Below are positions 15,029 through 22,240 of a stretch of DNA of 23,264 nt, one piece after another (position 1 is the first letter of the stretch; every line of letters starts with the position of its first letter). Made by a program: the position numbers and the translations under genes. Origin of the DNA: Candidatus Woesebacteria bacterium (GTDB taxonomy: Bacteria; Patescibacteriota; Microgenomatia; UBA8517); assembly GCA_026394855.1 (NCBI GenBank), contig JAPLZT010000053.1, positions 1 to 23,264 of the forward strand, given 5' to 3'. The notes under the pieces are model-generated. The model ran no database searches, was not told the DNA's origin, and was given only the letters and a program-made list of their open reading frames with translations.

Positions 15029-16101
15029 TGAAAATACTGGCAATTGACACATCTTGCGATGAAACGGCAGCAGCAGTAACAGAAAATACAAAAATAATTT
15101 CCAATATTATTTGGTCTCAGGCTTCACAGCATGCAGATTTTGGCGGAGTTATGCCGTCTCTTGCACAAAGATTGCACCGTGAGCGGATCGACTTTGTTGT
15201 TAATCGGGCACTGTCCACCGCTCACTGTTCACTGTCCACCGACATCGATGCTATCGCCGTCACCATCGGTCCTGGTCTTGCAATTGCGCTTGAAGTTGGA
15301 ATTTCAAAAGCTAAACAGCTTTCCCAAAAATACAATAGACCCATCATTCCCGTTAATCATATTGAGGGCCACTTGCTCAGCTGCTTTGCGCAGCCTCGAA
15401 ATTATAAATTACAAATTATAAATTATAAATTTCCGATGTTTGGTTTAGTAATTTCCGGCGGCAACACCCAACTTATTTATATTGAAAAAATTGGTTCATA
15501 TAAAGTACTTGCCGAAACAGTTGATGATGCCCTAGGAGAAGCTCTTGATAAATGTGCACGGGTTTTGGGGCTCGGGTATCCGGGAGGGGCGGTATTAGAA
15601 AAATTCGCCCGTCTTGGAAACGCTAAAAAATATGTTTTGCCTACTCCTTTAGTAGATGACAAAATAAAAAATAGATTTAGCTATTCAGGAATAAAGACCG
15701 CAATGTTTAGACTTATTGAAAAAGAAAAACCATTAACCAAAGAAAAAATCTGTAATCTCGCTACATCTTTTCAAGAAGTTGCGTTTAAACATATCGAAAA
15801 CGTTCTGTCTTATCAGCTTAACCATAAGCAAAGCTTGGCGCTTCGCGCTCAACCCTTAACCATTAACCATTTCCTCCTAGGAGGAGGAGTCGCCAACAAC
15901 AATCTTCTCAGAAGTAAGTTGCGAAAACTATTAAAACCCTACAAAATTACTCTGCACACACCCTACTCGAAAAAACTCTGTGGTGACAACGCGGCAATGA
16001 TTGGGGTCTGCGCATATCTTAAATTAAAAGCTAGAAACGAAAAGCTAAGAAATTATAAAAATTCAGACTTTCTCGACCGAATACCAAGGATGAAATTTTA
16101 A
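15028..16101 (+). CDS. tsaD: tRNA N6-adenosine threonylcarbamoyltransferase TsaD
   Basis: A 357-residue Kae1/TsaD protein, the enzyme that transfers the threonylcarbamoyl group to A37 of ANN-decoding tRNAs. The N-terminal ILAIDTSCDETAAAV, the metal site NHIEGH (H111, H115), GLVISGGNTQLIYI (139-152), the ALGEALDKCARVLGLGYPGG block and CGDNAAM (D320) are all present. Three segments look expanded against relatives: 62-72 (LSTAHCSLSTD), 118-135 (with NYKLQIINYKF) and 264-281 (LNHKQSLALRAQPLTINH). Each is encoded by a short repeat or hairpin that keeps the frame. A strong ribosome site, GGGGAG, lies 7 nt before the ATG, which overlaps the TsaE stop. TsaB, the usual partner, is not in the window. 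Confidence 0.95.
   Translation: MKILAIDTSCDETAAAVTENTKIISNIIWSQASQHADFGGVMPSLAQRLHRERIDFVVNRALSTAHCSLSTDIDAIAVTIGPGLAIALEVGISKAKQLSQKYNRPIIPVNHIEGHLLSCFAQPRNYKLQIINYKFPMFGLVISGGNTQLIYIEKIGSYKVLAETVDDALGEALDKCARVLGLGYPGGAVLEKFARLGNAKKYVLPTPLVDDKIKNRFSYSGIKTAMFRLIEKEKPLTKEKICNLATSFQEVAFKHIENVLSYQLNHKQSLALRAQPLTINHFLLGGGVANNNLLRSKLRKLLKPYKITLHTPYSKKLCGDNAAMIGVCAYLKLKARNEKLRNYKNSDFLDRIPRMKF
15209..15241. repeat. 21-bp direct repeat inside tsaD
   Basis: CACTGTCCACCG occurs at 15209-15220 and again at 15230-15241, with a further CACTGTT at 15223-15229. The period is 21 bp, exactly seven codons, and encodes LSTAHCS-LSTDIDA. It sits between VVNRA and DIDAIAVTIGPG, a loop in relatives. Confidence 0.7.
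15380..15432. repeat. Hairpin plus 14-bp AT-rich repeat inside tsaD
   Basis: A short stem GCTGC/GCAGC (15380-15394) is followed by a 14-bp AT repeat, AAATTATAAATTAC then AAATTATAAATTAT, and a partial third copy (15399-15432). It encodes the segment NYKLQIINYK just before the conserved FPMFGLVISGG. The bounds are those of the visible repeat, not of a known element. Confidence 0.65.
15817..15870. repeat. Repeat and hairpin insertion inside tsaD
   Basis: CTTAACCAT occurs at 15817-15825 and 15855-15863 and continues as TAACCAT to 15870. Between the copies lies a GC-rich stem, GCGC-TTC-GCGC (15838-15848). The block encodes LNHKQSLALRAQPLTINH, between the conserved VLSYQ and FLLGGGVANN. Confidence 0.65.
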
Positions 16102-16147
16102 CTCTTCTCTGCAAAATGCAACCTGACGGTTATAAACTAATTTTTGG

Positions 16148-16157
16148 TGATATAATT
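16148..16157 (+). promoter_or_regulatory. Extended -10 promoter of the small membrane-protein cluster
   Basis: TGA-TATAAT (16148-16156) is an exact extended -10. The start would fall at about 16163-16164, which is the ATG of the following gene, so this predicts a leaderless mRNA. Confidence 0.6.
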
Positions 16158-16163
16158 TTAGTA

Positions 16164-16361
16164 ATGAAACTTTCGTTTGATCAAAGAAAAATTTTGTCTG
16201 AATTTTTGGCAAACCTCGGAGTTGCTTGGTTTGCAGGAGGAATCGTCGCACCAATTCTTACTCTTAAAAAGATTTCGGATATCTATTTTCCTGGAATTTG
16301 GGGATTGACCCTAACAATTGTTTCAGTAAGCTTTTCATTATTGATTTTAAGAAAGAAGTAA
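16164..16361 (+). CDS. Small two-helix membrane protein
   Basis: A 65-residue protein starting MKLSFDQRKILSEFLANLG with two hydrophobic helices (about 18-30 and 42-60) and a positively charged end (LILRKK). There is no recognised domain. The start at 16164 is chosen over an in-frame ATG at 16116 because a perfect extended -10 box lies right before it. It heads a row of three short membrane proteins between tsaD and valS. Its composition and its promoter support a real gene; the function is unknown. Confidence 0.7.
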   Translation: MKLSFDQRKILSEFLANLGVAWFAGGIVAPILTLKKISDIYFPGIWGLTLTIVSVSFSLLILRKK

Positions 16362-16365
16362 ACTT

Positions 16366-16461
16366 ATGAACACAAACGATTTAATAAATATTTTTGCTTT
16401 CGCCACACTCCTTACAGGTATATTGTTTATATTTATTTACTTTTTGATTAAAAGGAAGTAA
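16366..16461 (+). CDS. Tiny single-helix membrane protein (31 aa)
   Basis: Starts MNTNDLINIFAFATLL and ends FLIKRK. One hydrophobic helix (about 8-28) with a lysine/arginine tail gives N-out, C-in topology. It begins 4 bp after the previous stop and has a weak GAAG ribosome site. It resembles tiny regulatory or assembly subunits of membrane complexes only in shape. Small size limits confidence. Confidence 0.45.
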   Translation: MNTNDLINIFAFATLLTGILFIFIYFLIKRK

Positions 16462-16470
16462 TATTTTCTT

Positions 16471-16551
16471 ATGAATATTCCTTTATTTATTATCGCGTGG
16501 GCCGTTCTACTTCTTGGTGTTGGTCTTCTTTATTCCGTAGTTAAAAAATAA
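16471..16551 (+). CDS. Tiny single-helix membrane protein (26 aa)
   Basis: Starts MNIPLFIIAWAVLLLG and ends YSVVKK. It is almost entirely one hydrophobic helix with a basic tail, 9 bp after the previous tiny gene. An AAGGAAG ribosome-like site lies upstream at a long spacing. Three consecutive frames of the same architecture make chance less likely, but a frame this short cannot be proven by eye. Confidence 0.4.
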   Translation: MNIPLFIIAWAVLLLGVGLLYSVVKK

Positions 16552-16610
16552 CACCCTCTGCTCTCCATGCAAAATTCAAGTCGAGCTGATAAGCAAGCTT
16601 GCCACTTGCG

Positions 16611-16620
16611 TGGTAAAATA
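16611..16620 (+). promoter_or_regulatory. Extended -10 promoter of valS
   Basis: TGGTAAAATA, identical over ten bases to the tRNA-Cys promoter at 5789-5798. Its TAAAAT ends 7 nt before the valS ATG, so the message would be leaderless. Upstream (16592-16613) lie a 10-bp palindrome GCAAGCTTGC and a small CCAC/GTGG hairpin. No T-box is visible. Confidence 0.55.
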
Positions 16621-16625
16621 TCTCA

Positions 16626-18704
16626 ATGGACAAAAACTACGACCATACAAAAGAATCTGAAATTTATGATCTTTGGGAAAAATCCGGAGCGTTTTCCCCC
16701 ATCACCCCCACTTCGCCAAGACTTCGCGGGGCAAAGCCTTTCTGCATTATCATGCCCCCCCCTAATGCTAATAACCCACTTCATATAGGCCACGCAAGAT
16801 TTGTTACCATTGAAGATATTTTAATCAGATATTACCGCATGAAAGGGTGTTCAACTCTATGGCTTCCCGGGTCAGACCATGCAGGAATAGAAACACAGTT
16901 TGTTTTTGAAAAGAAATTGAAAGAAGACGGCAAAAGCAGATTCGATTTTGATCGAGATACTTTATACAAAATGATTTGGGATTACGTGCAAAACAATAAA
17001 TTGGGTATGGAAAATCAGCTTAAGGTTCTTGGAGCTTCCTGCGATTGGACAAGAAATAAATTTACATTGGATCCGGACATCATAAAAATTGTTTATCAAA
17101 CATTTAAAAAGATGTTTTCTGATGGACTTATTTATAGGGGTCTAAAAATGGTAAATTATTGTCCCAGGTGCGGAACCAACTTTTCCCAACTTGAAGTAGA
17201 AACCGTTGAACGAGAAGATCTTTTGTACTTTATTGACTATGGAACAATAACTATTGCCACAACCCGTCCGGAAACAATTTTTGCTGACTGCGCAGTTGCA
17301 GTTAATCCAAAAGACGAAAAGTATAAAGACATGATTGGAAAAACCGCACTTATTCCGCTAATTAACCGCGAGATACCCATTATCTCTGATAAACTGGTAG
17401 ATATAGCCACAGGAACCGGAGCTTTGAAGATAACCCCCGCCCATGATCCAACTGATTTTGAAATAGGACAATTACACAACCTTTCCTTTATTTCCGTAAT
17501 TGATGAAAAAGGAAGAATGATAAATACTCCGGAAAAATACATCGGCATGAAAGTTGAAGCCGCAAGAGAAGAAATTGTTAAAGACCTTGAGGCTTCGGGA
17601 AAAATAATAAAGACAGAGAAAATAAAGCATGTTGTGGGAACCTGCTATAGAGACCACGGCCCTATTGAACCTACGCCTTCCGAACAATGGTTCTTAAAAG
17701 TTAAGCCTCTTACTGAACTTGCTTTAAAGGCAATTGAAAAAGGAGCAGTAAAATTTGCGGCAGTTAAGTATAAAAAAATTGCCATCCACTGGCTTAAAAA
17801 CTTATACGATTGGAACATTTCAAGACAAATTGTTTGGGGAATACAAATACCCGCGTGGAAATGTGCCAAATGTAATAATTGGGAAATAACCGATGGAATT
17901 ATACCCAATAAATGCGCAAAATGCGGCAGTGAAAAATTAACCAGGGACATCGACACTTTCGATACTTGGTTTTCATCTTCCCAATGGCCCTTCGCAACAC
18001 TGATGACCAATAAGCCTAGAGATTTTGAGACTTTCTATCCTACATCGGTTATGGAAACTGCCTATGATATTCTCCCCATCTGGGTAATAAAAATGATTAT
18101 GATGGGGCTTTACGTTACAGGAAAAGTTCCTTTCAAAGATATTGTTATCCATGGTCTTATACGCGATCGCGAAGGAAAGAAGATATCCAAATCCAAAGGA
18201 AATGTAATTGACCCGATTGTTATGACCCAAAAGTACGGGTCGGACGCCTTAAGAATATCTCTTATTTGGGGAGCATTAATTGAAAACGATATTGCTCTAT
18301 CGGAAGATAATGTCAGAGGCCAAAGAAATTTTGTCAATAAAATTTGGAATGCATCACGCTTTGTCATGCAATTTACAAAAACCGCCGACAGAAACGCATT
18401 GTTTGAATCTAAAATCAACACACTTGTTCATGAAGTCGCAGACCACATTGAAAATTTTCGCCTTAGCCAAGCGATGGAACTTTTGTATTCAGAATTTTGG
18501 CATTGGTATTGCGACGAAGCAATTGAAGAAGCTAAACTCGAAAAAATAGGAGCAAGTCAAATGCGCTGGGGGCTGGAAACTTTTCTTAAACTTCTTCATC
18601 CTTTTGCCCCTTTTGTAACCGAAGCAATTTGGAAAGAAATTAAGCTCTTACGAAAGTATCCTGAAAAGCTATTGATTTCCTCCCCATGGCCGGAGCATAC
18701 TTAG
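16626..18704 (+). CDS. valS: Valyl-tRNA synthetase
   Basis: A 692-residue class I synthetase that charges tRNA-Val. PPPNANNPLHIGHA (44-57) holds the HIGH motif, GSDHAGIETQ follows, the editing domain has ATTRPETIFADCAVAVNP, and KISKS (519-523) is the second ATP-binding motif. Two zinc-binding clusters occur: YCPRCG near 178 and WKCAKCNNW...NKCAKCGSEKL near 415-440, the latter inserted before DTFDTWFSSSQWPF. This form is common in archaeal and CPR-type enzymes. It is about 150-250 residues shorter than E. coli ValS because the C-terminal coiled-coil arm is missing. Residues 24-37 (SPITPTSPRLRGAK) come from a small GC-rich repeat. An extended -10 box lies just before the start. Confidence 0.95.
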   Translation: MDKNYDHTKESEIYDLWEKSGAFSPITPTSPRLRGAKPFCIIMPPPNANNPLHIGHARFVTIEDILIRYYRMKGCSTLWLPGSDHAGIETQFVFEKKLKEDGKSRFDFDRDTLYKMIWDYVQNNKLGMENQLKVLGASCDWTRNKFTLDPDIIKIVYQTFKKMFSDGLIYRGLKMVNYCPRCGTNFSQLEVETVEREDLLYFIDYGTITIATTRPETIFADCAVAVNPKDEKYKDMIGKTALIPLINREIPIISDKLVDIATGTGALKITPAHDPTDFEIGQLHNLSFISVIDEKGRMINTPEKYIGMKVEAAREEIVKDLEASGKIIKTEKIKHVVGTCYRDHGPIEPTPSEQWFLKVKPLTELALKAIEKGAVKFAAVKYKKIAIHWLKNLYDWNISRQIVWGIQIPAWKCAKCNNWEITDGIIPNKCAKCGSEKLTRDIDTFDTWFSSSQWPFATLMTNKPRDFETFYPTSVMETAYDILPIWVIKMIMMGLYVTGKVPFKDIVIHGLIRDREGKKISKSKGNVIDPIVMTQKYGSDALRISLIWGALIENDIALSEDNVRGQRNFVNKIWNASRFVMQFTKTADRNALFESKINTLVHEVADHIENFRLSQAMELLYSEFWHWYCDEAIEEAKLEKIGASQMRWGLETFLKLLHPFAPFVTEAIWKEIKLLRKYPEKLLISSPWPEHT
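16705..16731. repeat. Short GC-rich repeat inside the valS 5' region
   Basis: ACTTCGC occurs at 16710-16716 and 16721-16727, an 11-bp period, flanked by CCCCC (16705-16709) and GGGG (16728-16731), which can pair. It encodes the poorly conserved segment PTSPRLRG before the conserved KPFCIIMPPPNAN. It shares the CTTCGCG core with the tsaC and tsaD insertions. Confidence 0.5.
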
Positions 18705-18707
18705 TTT

Positions 18708-18977
18708 GTGATTAAATCTGCCAAAGAGACTATCAACTTTTTCTATATTTGTCTTTTTACAATTTCCCTTTTATTCTTCTCTGCCTTTTATTTAAAAATA
18801 TACTTAAACAAAAGGGTCGTGCTTGGAACTGAAGTAGACACTTCAAGAGAAGTTATGTTTTGGCAGGAATTTGTATTAGAAAATCCCCAGTACTATGAGG
18901 GCTGGATAGAACTATACAATCTTACAGAAAAAGATGAATATTTAAATAAAGCAAAAGGGGTCGACCCCAACAGATAA
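18708..18977 (+). CDS. Small membrane-anchored protein with a TPR-like end
   Basis: An 89-residue protein with one membrane helix (about 11-32) and a soluble end containing FWQEFVLENPQYYEGWIELYNLTEKDEYLNKAK, which reads like one tetratricopeptide-type helix pair. It starts with GTG, 3 bp after the valS stop, with no clear ribosome site, and stops exactly where the convergent L25 gene stops (TAA|TTA). It is likely co-transcribed with valS. The function is unknown; a protein-interaction role is only suggested by the TPR-like pattern. Confidence 0.65.
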   Translation: MIKSAKETINFFYICLFTISLLFFSAFYLKIYLNKRVVLGTEVDTSREVMFWQEFVLENPQYYEGWIELYNLTEKDEYLNKAKGVDPNR

Positions 18978-19655
18978 TTACTTTTCTTTTGGTGTTTCGG
19001 CAGGTGGGGCTTCCTTACCTGCTTCAGCTTCAGGTGCAGCCTCCCCTTCAGATACTGGAACTTCTCCTTCAGCCGGAACTTCAGCGACAGGGGGGGCAAC
19101 AATCTCTTCTTTTTGAGGAGGCTCAACTTTAACAAGAATTTCTTCCAAATCGGTCTTGACTTCAATCTTGGATTTATCATAGGGTAGGTCTTTGACATGA
19201 ATTGACTGATCGACTTCGGTAAGTTTTGATATATCAATCTCGAATTTGTCGGGAAGATCTGTGGGAAGTGCTTCAACCTCAATCTCATTAAGATATTGAA
19301 CAACCGTTCCAATTGATTGTTTTTCAGCTGGAGATTCTCCGGTAAGCTCAACGGGAACCTTGGCCTCAACTTTCTCCTTAAGATCAACTTGGTGGAAATC
19401 TACATGAAGAAGTGCGTCAGACACCGGATTTTTCTGAATGTTGGCAACAAGAACAGGACGTTCGTTTATATAAAAAAGTTTCGTATCGCCAACCTTTTTA
19501 TAGACATCAAGAAACTCTTTCAAGTCAATCTGAATAGATTCGGACTTTATCTTTTTGCCATAAATATTCGCAGGCAAAATCCCTTCCTTTCTTAGAAGTT
19601 TTACTTTTCTACCGACCTCTTTTCTTACTTTTGCCTTTAATGTTATTTTTTCCAT
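18978..19655 (-). CDS. rplY: 50S ribosomal protein L25, CTC (general stress) type
   Basis: A 225-residue L25/TL5/CTC protein that binds 5S rRNA in the large ribosomal subunit. The N-terminal part (1-90) has the family's ITLKAKVRKEVGRKVKLLRKEGILPANIYG and DALLHVDFHQV; the second, beta-rich domain (about 92-180) contains VPVELTGESPAEKQSIGTVVQYLNEIEVEALPTDLP. The last 45 residues are a disordered proline/alanine/glutamate tail (APPVAEVPAEGEVPVSEG) of the kind often seen in CTC-type L25. The start overlaps the end of the DUF4012 gene by 13 bp, so it is probably translated from the same message, an unusual operon partner for a ribosomal protein. Confidence 0.95.
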   Translation of the reverse strand: MEKITLKAKVRKEVGRKVKLLRKEGILPANIYGKKIKSESIQIDLKEFLDVYKKVGDTKLFYINERPVLVANIQKNPVSDALLHVDFHQVDLKEKVEAKVPVELTGESPAEKQSIGTVVQYLNEIEVEALPTDLPDKFEIDISKLTEVDQSIHVKDLPYDKSKIEVKTDLEEILVKVEPPQKEEIVAPPVAEVPAEGEVPVSEGEAAPEAEAGKEAPPAETPKEK

Positions 19656-22129
19656 GTAACTTTTGAGTAAATGTCTTTAGCGAATAAAGTATTATAGCCT
19701 GGTTCAACACTTAAATCAACGAGAGGTGAAGTATTGTAGGAAATTATAATTGGTTCAGCCGGAGTCCCGGCCTGTTTCCTAACATACATAAGGTACCGCC
19801 CCGCCCTATTTAAACTTAAGGGCTGAACCGTCTGCCATGCCATATTTATTGTTTTTGTCTGCCCCGGAGGCAACTCAAAATAGAAACCTATTTCTTTTCT
19901 TCCTGAAACCGTTTCAATATCGGGTTGCAAGGGATTATTTCCCACTTCAATAAATTCAAGATCTGAATTCAAGGGCACAACAAGTCTTGTATAGGCTTTA
20001 TAAATACCACCATTTCCCATAGCTAAATTAGCATTATTTTTATATGTTACGGAAAGGTTTTTCTTTATAATTCCTTCTTGTAAATTTACAGCTAAATTAT
20101 ATTTCCTTTCAATATAGTAGTTGGATTTATTAACTCCCAAATTTGCTTCAACTAAACCTAATAAATCAGAATAACAATCTCCGCCGCAGGTTGGATAGTT
20201 AAAGGCCCCGTCCCAATTAAGATTACTTAAAGCTTCTTTTGCTAAATTGTTATGTAAAAAGATCTGAATATGCCTTGCCTCAAGGTTATCGTAAATAATT
20301 TTAGCTAATTTAGTCTTATTGTTTTCTTTATTAAGAATAAGTAAATTTGTCATCTCTTTTGCTAAAGCAGTAATAAAATTCGCCTTCTTGGTCGATCCCG
20401 GAAAAAAATTCTTCTCCACTTCGCCTTGAGTTTTTTCGTAAAAGTTATCAGACGATACCTGAGTTTGATAGTCGCTTAGATAAATTGGTCCGATTGCCTC
20501 CAAAACGTCTTTGATCACATTTAGGTCTATTGCGATTACCCCATCAACAGGGGTATCAATTTCTTTGTCTAAAAACCATTCTGCACGTTCGGCTGAGGCC
20601 GAAAAGTTTGGATCCCAATTTGAATCTCTCAAAAACCAGTTGGCCTCATTCAAGTATTTTTTAATAGGTTGAGGGGGTTCGACATGGCCTTTTAATTGGC
20701 CATCCGCAGAATAAACGTCCTGAACACTCACCTCATTAAGTTTTCCTGAACCAAAAGAAACCAAGGCAAAAGACCCGATAAAACCACCTGTTGGTCTTAG
20801 TTCCATATTGTTTTGAAAAAGAACCAAATATGTTTTGGTTTTATTTACACCTAAAAGATCTGACAAAGATGGCGTGGCTTTATTGGCATTTATTACAAGT
20901 TTCTTTATCCGGGAAAAATCTACTTTTTTATACAAATTTGGGTAGTTTTTTGCCTCACCCTCAATAAAGGAAAGTGTCGTATCTATATAATCAAGATTTG
21001 AGATAATTTCCTCTTGCGCCTCTTTTAAATTATATTTCCCTTCTCCCAAAATATTATCGGAAAGTGAATATATTTCGCGGGTTAAATCAAAACCCCTTAA
21101 CCCAACCATGCTCAAATCTTTGAGCATGAAAGAAAACGAACTTGCGGGTACATATAATTTCCCCAAGATGGGGACGTTGGTAAGCACTCCGGATTCTTTA
21201 TTGGCAATATTAGAAACAATATATGATGCATTTACAAAAAATTTTGCAGAATTGAAACTTTCCGAAATTGCCATTTTTCCTGAAACAAAAAGTAAAGAAA
21301 TTGCGATTAAAATAAACGCGAATGGTGTAGCTAAAGTTACAGAAAGAAAAATTAATACTTTGACTATTCTGGGCGTTCCCATCCTAACCCTTTTTATTAC
21401 AACCTTAGGCGGTATATTTTTCTTAAACCACAAAAAAGTTTCTTCTAATGGCTTGCTGTTATCTTTGTCTAACAAATATGTCTTATTTTTACCGAAAGCT
21501 AAATTATTAACATGCTCGTTTACAACTTGATATTTAAAGTCCGGAAAAATACCCTTAGCCATCTGACAAATATCTGCAAGATTTTGTTTATTTGAGGAAA
21601 TAGACACGACTTCGCCGTATGGACCAAAAGAAAACAGCCATTTAACAATAAGTTTGGCGGCATCTCCCATATATACAAGGGATATTCTTTCGCCTTCAAA
21701 AATTTTAATCTTCCCCTTTTTTATCACAACACCTATTACTTGTGAAATTCTATTTCTTTCGTCTATCCCCATACGCGGACCGAATAAATTATCAATAATA
21801 ATTACACCAACCGTTTCGGGCAATTCAATACCGACCCCCTGAAGATTATTTCCTGAGATAATCACAAAACCTTTAGAGTTTAATGTGTTAAACAAAGACA
21901 CGTCTAAGAAATCTACCATTAAAAAATAATCAGGCTTTGGATATTTCTTGCAATTTTTTACTGATTCAAAAATTAAATAATTTGTCTTTGTAATGTGAGA
22001 GGTAAATTTTTCCCAGACCTTAACATCATTAGAAAAAACAATTACTCTACATAAATTAGAAAGAAGGTTTTCTAATACATACAAAGAGAACGCGTCCGAT
22101 TCCGAAAACAAAAAAACCGTAGGTCTCAT
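19643..22129 (-). CDS. Degenerate SDR domain fused to a DUF4012 surface protein
   Basis: An 828-residue protein in three parts. Residues 1-240 resemble an NAD-dependent epimerase: DNLFGPRMGIDE (113-124), RISLVYMGDAAKLIVKW (148-164) and VVSISSNKQNLADICQMA (174-191) match the later SDR blocks, but the N-terminal glycine motif is gone (LFSESDAFSLYV) and no YxxxK pair is present, so catalysis is unlikely. Residues 254-284 are a membrane helix. From about 290 to the end lies a DUF4012 region, with its hallmark NMELRPTGGFIGSFA (441-455) and a late beta-rich domain. DUF4012 is of unknown function and occurs in surface proteins. The promoter is a good TTGAAA-17-TACGAT ending 7 nt before the ATG. L25 follows with a 13-bp overlap. 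Confidence 0.88.
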   Translation of the reverse strand: MRPTVFLFSESDAFSLYVLENLLSNLCRVIVFSNDVKVWEKFTSHITKTNYLIFESVKNCKKYPKPDYFLMVDFLDVSLFNTLNSKGFVIISGNNLQGVGIELPETVGVIIIDNLFGPRMGIDERNRISQVIGVVIKKGKIKIFEGERISLVYMGDAAKLIVKWLFSFGPYGEVVSISSNKQNLADICQMAKGIFPDFKYQVVNEHVNNLAFGKNKTYLLDKDNSKPLEETFLWFKKNIPPKVVIKRVRMGTPRIVKVLIFLSVTLATPFAFILIAISLLFVSGKMAISESFNSAKFFVNASYIVSNIANKESGVLTNVPILGKLYVPASSFSFMLKDLSMVGLRGFDLTREIYSLSDNILGEGKYNLKEAQEEIISNLDYIDTTLSFIEGEAKNYPNLYKKVDFSRIKKLVINANKATPSLSDLLGVNKTKTYLVLFQNNMELRPTGGFIGSFALVSFGSGKLNEVSVQDVYSADGQLKGHVEPPQPIKKYLNEANWFLRDSNWDPNFSASAERAEWFLDKEIDTPVDGVIAIDLNVIKDVLEAIGPIYLSDYQTQVSSDNFYEKTQGEVEKNFFPGSTKKANFITALAKEMTNLLILNKENNKTKLAKIIYDNLEARHIQIFLHNNLAKEALSNLNWDGAFNYPTCGGDCYSDLLGLVEANLGVNKSNYYIERKYNLAVNLQEGIIKKNLSVTYKNNANLAMGNGGIYKAYTRLVVPLNSDLEFIEVGNNPLQPDIETVSGRKEIGFYFELPPGQTKTINMAWQTVQPLSLNRAGRYLMYVRKQAGTPAEPIIISYNTSPLVDLSVEPGYNTLFAKDIYSKVTWKK

Positions 22130-22135
22130 ACCTTA

Positions 22136-22164
22136 ATCGTATTTCAATTACCGAATCTTTTCAA
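22136..22164 (-). promoter_or_regulatory. Promoter of the DUF4012-L25 operon
   Basis: On the minus strand TTGAAA (22159-22164), 17 bp, TACGAT (22136-22141). Only six bases separate the -10 box from the ATG at 22129, so transcription should begin at the start codon. Confidence 0.65.
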
Positions 22165-22177
22165 TTTATTAGTCGAA

Positions 22178-22207
22178 GTAAAAAGAAGTACCCCGTGATA
22201 AGGGTAC
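22178..22207 (-). terminator. Rho-independent terminator after RNase HI
   Basis: On the minus strand GTACCC (from 22207 down) pairs with GGGTAC (ending 22188) over an 8-nt loop and is followed by TTCTTTTTAC. It separates the RNase HI operon from the DUF4012 promoter. Confidence 0.75.
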
Positions 22208-22209
22208 CT

Positions 22210-22240
22210 GATGACGTGAAACTTTTCACGGAATATCATC
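22210..22240. other. Second hairpin at the 3' end of the RNase HI gene
   Basis: CGTGAA (22215-22220) and TTCACG (22225-22230) form a stem with a 4-nt loop, and outer bases GATGA (22210-22214) can pair with TCATC (22236-22240). It overlaps the last codons of the gene and precedes the terminator, so it may protect the mRNA 3' end. Confidence 0.45.

Noticed and set aside
16063..16254. Minus-strand frame over the end of tsaD and the small membrane protein
   Set aside because: It is a shadow frame with no start signal and opposes well-supported plus-strand genes.
16554..16625. T-box or other riboswitch before valS
   Set aside because: The leader would be absent given the promoter position, and no T-box sequence or specifier stem is visible.
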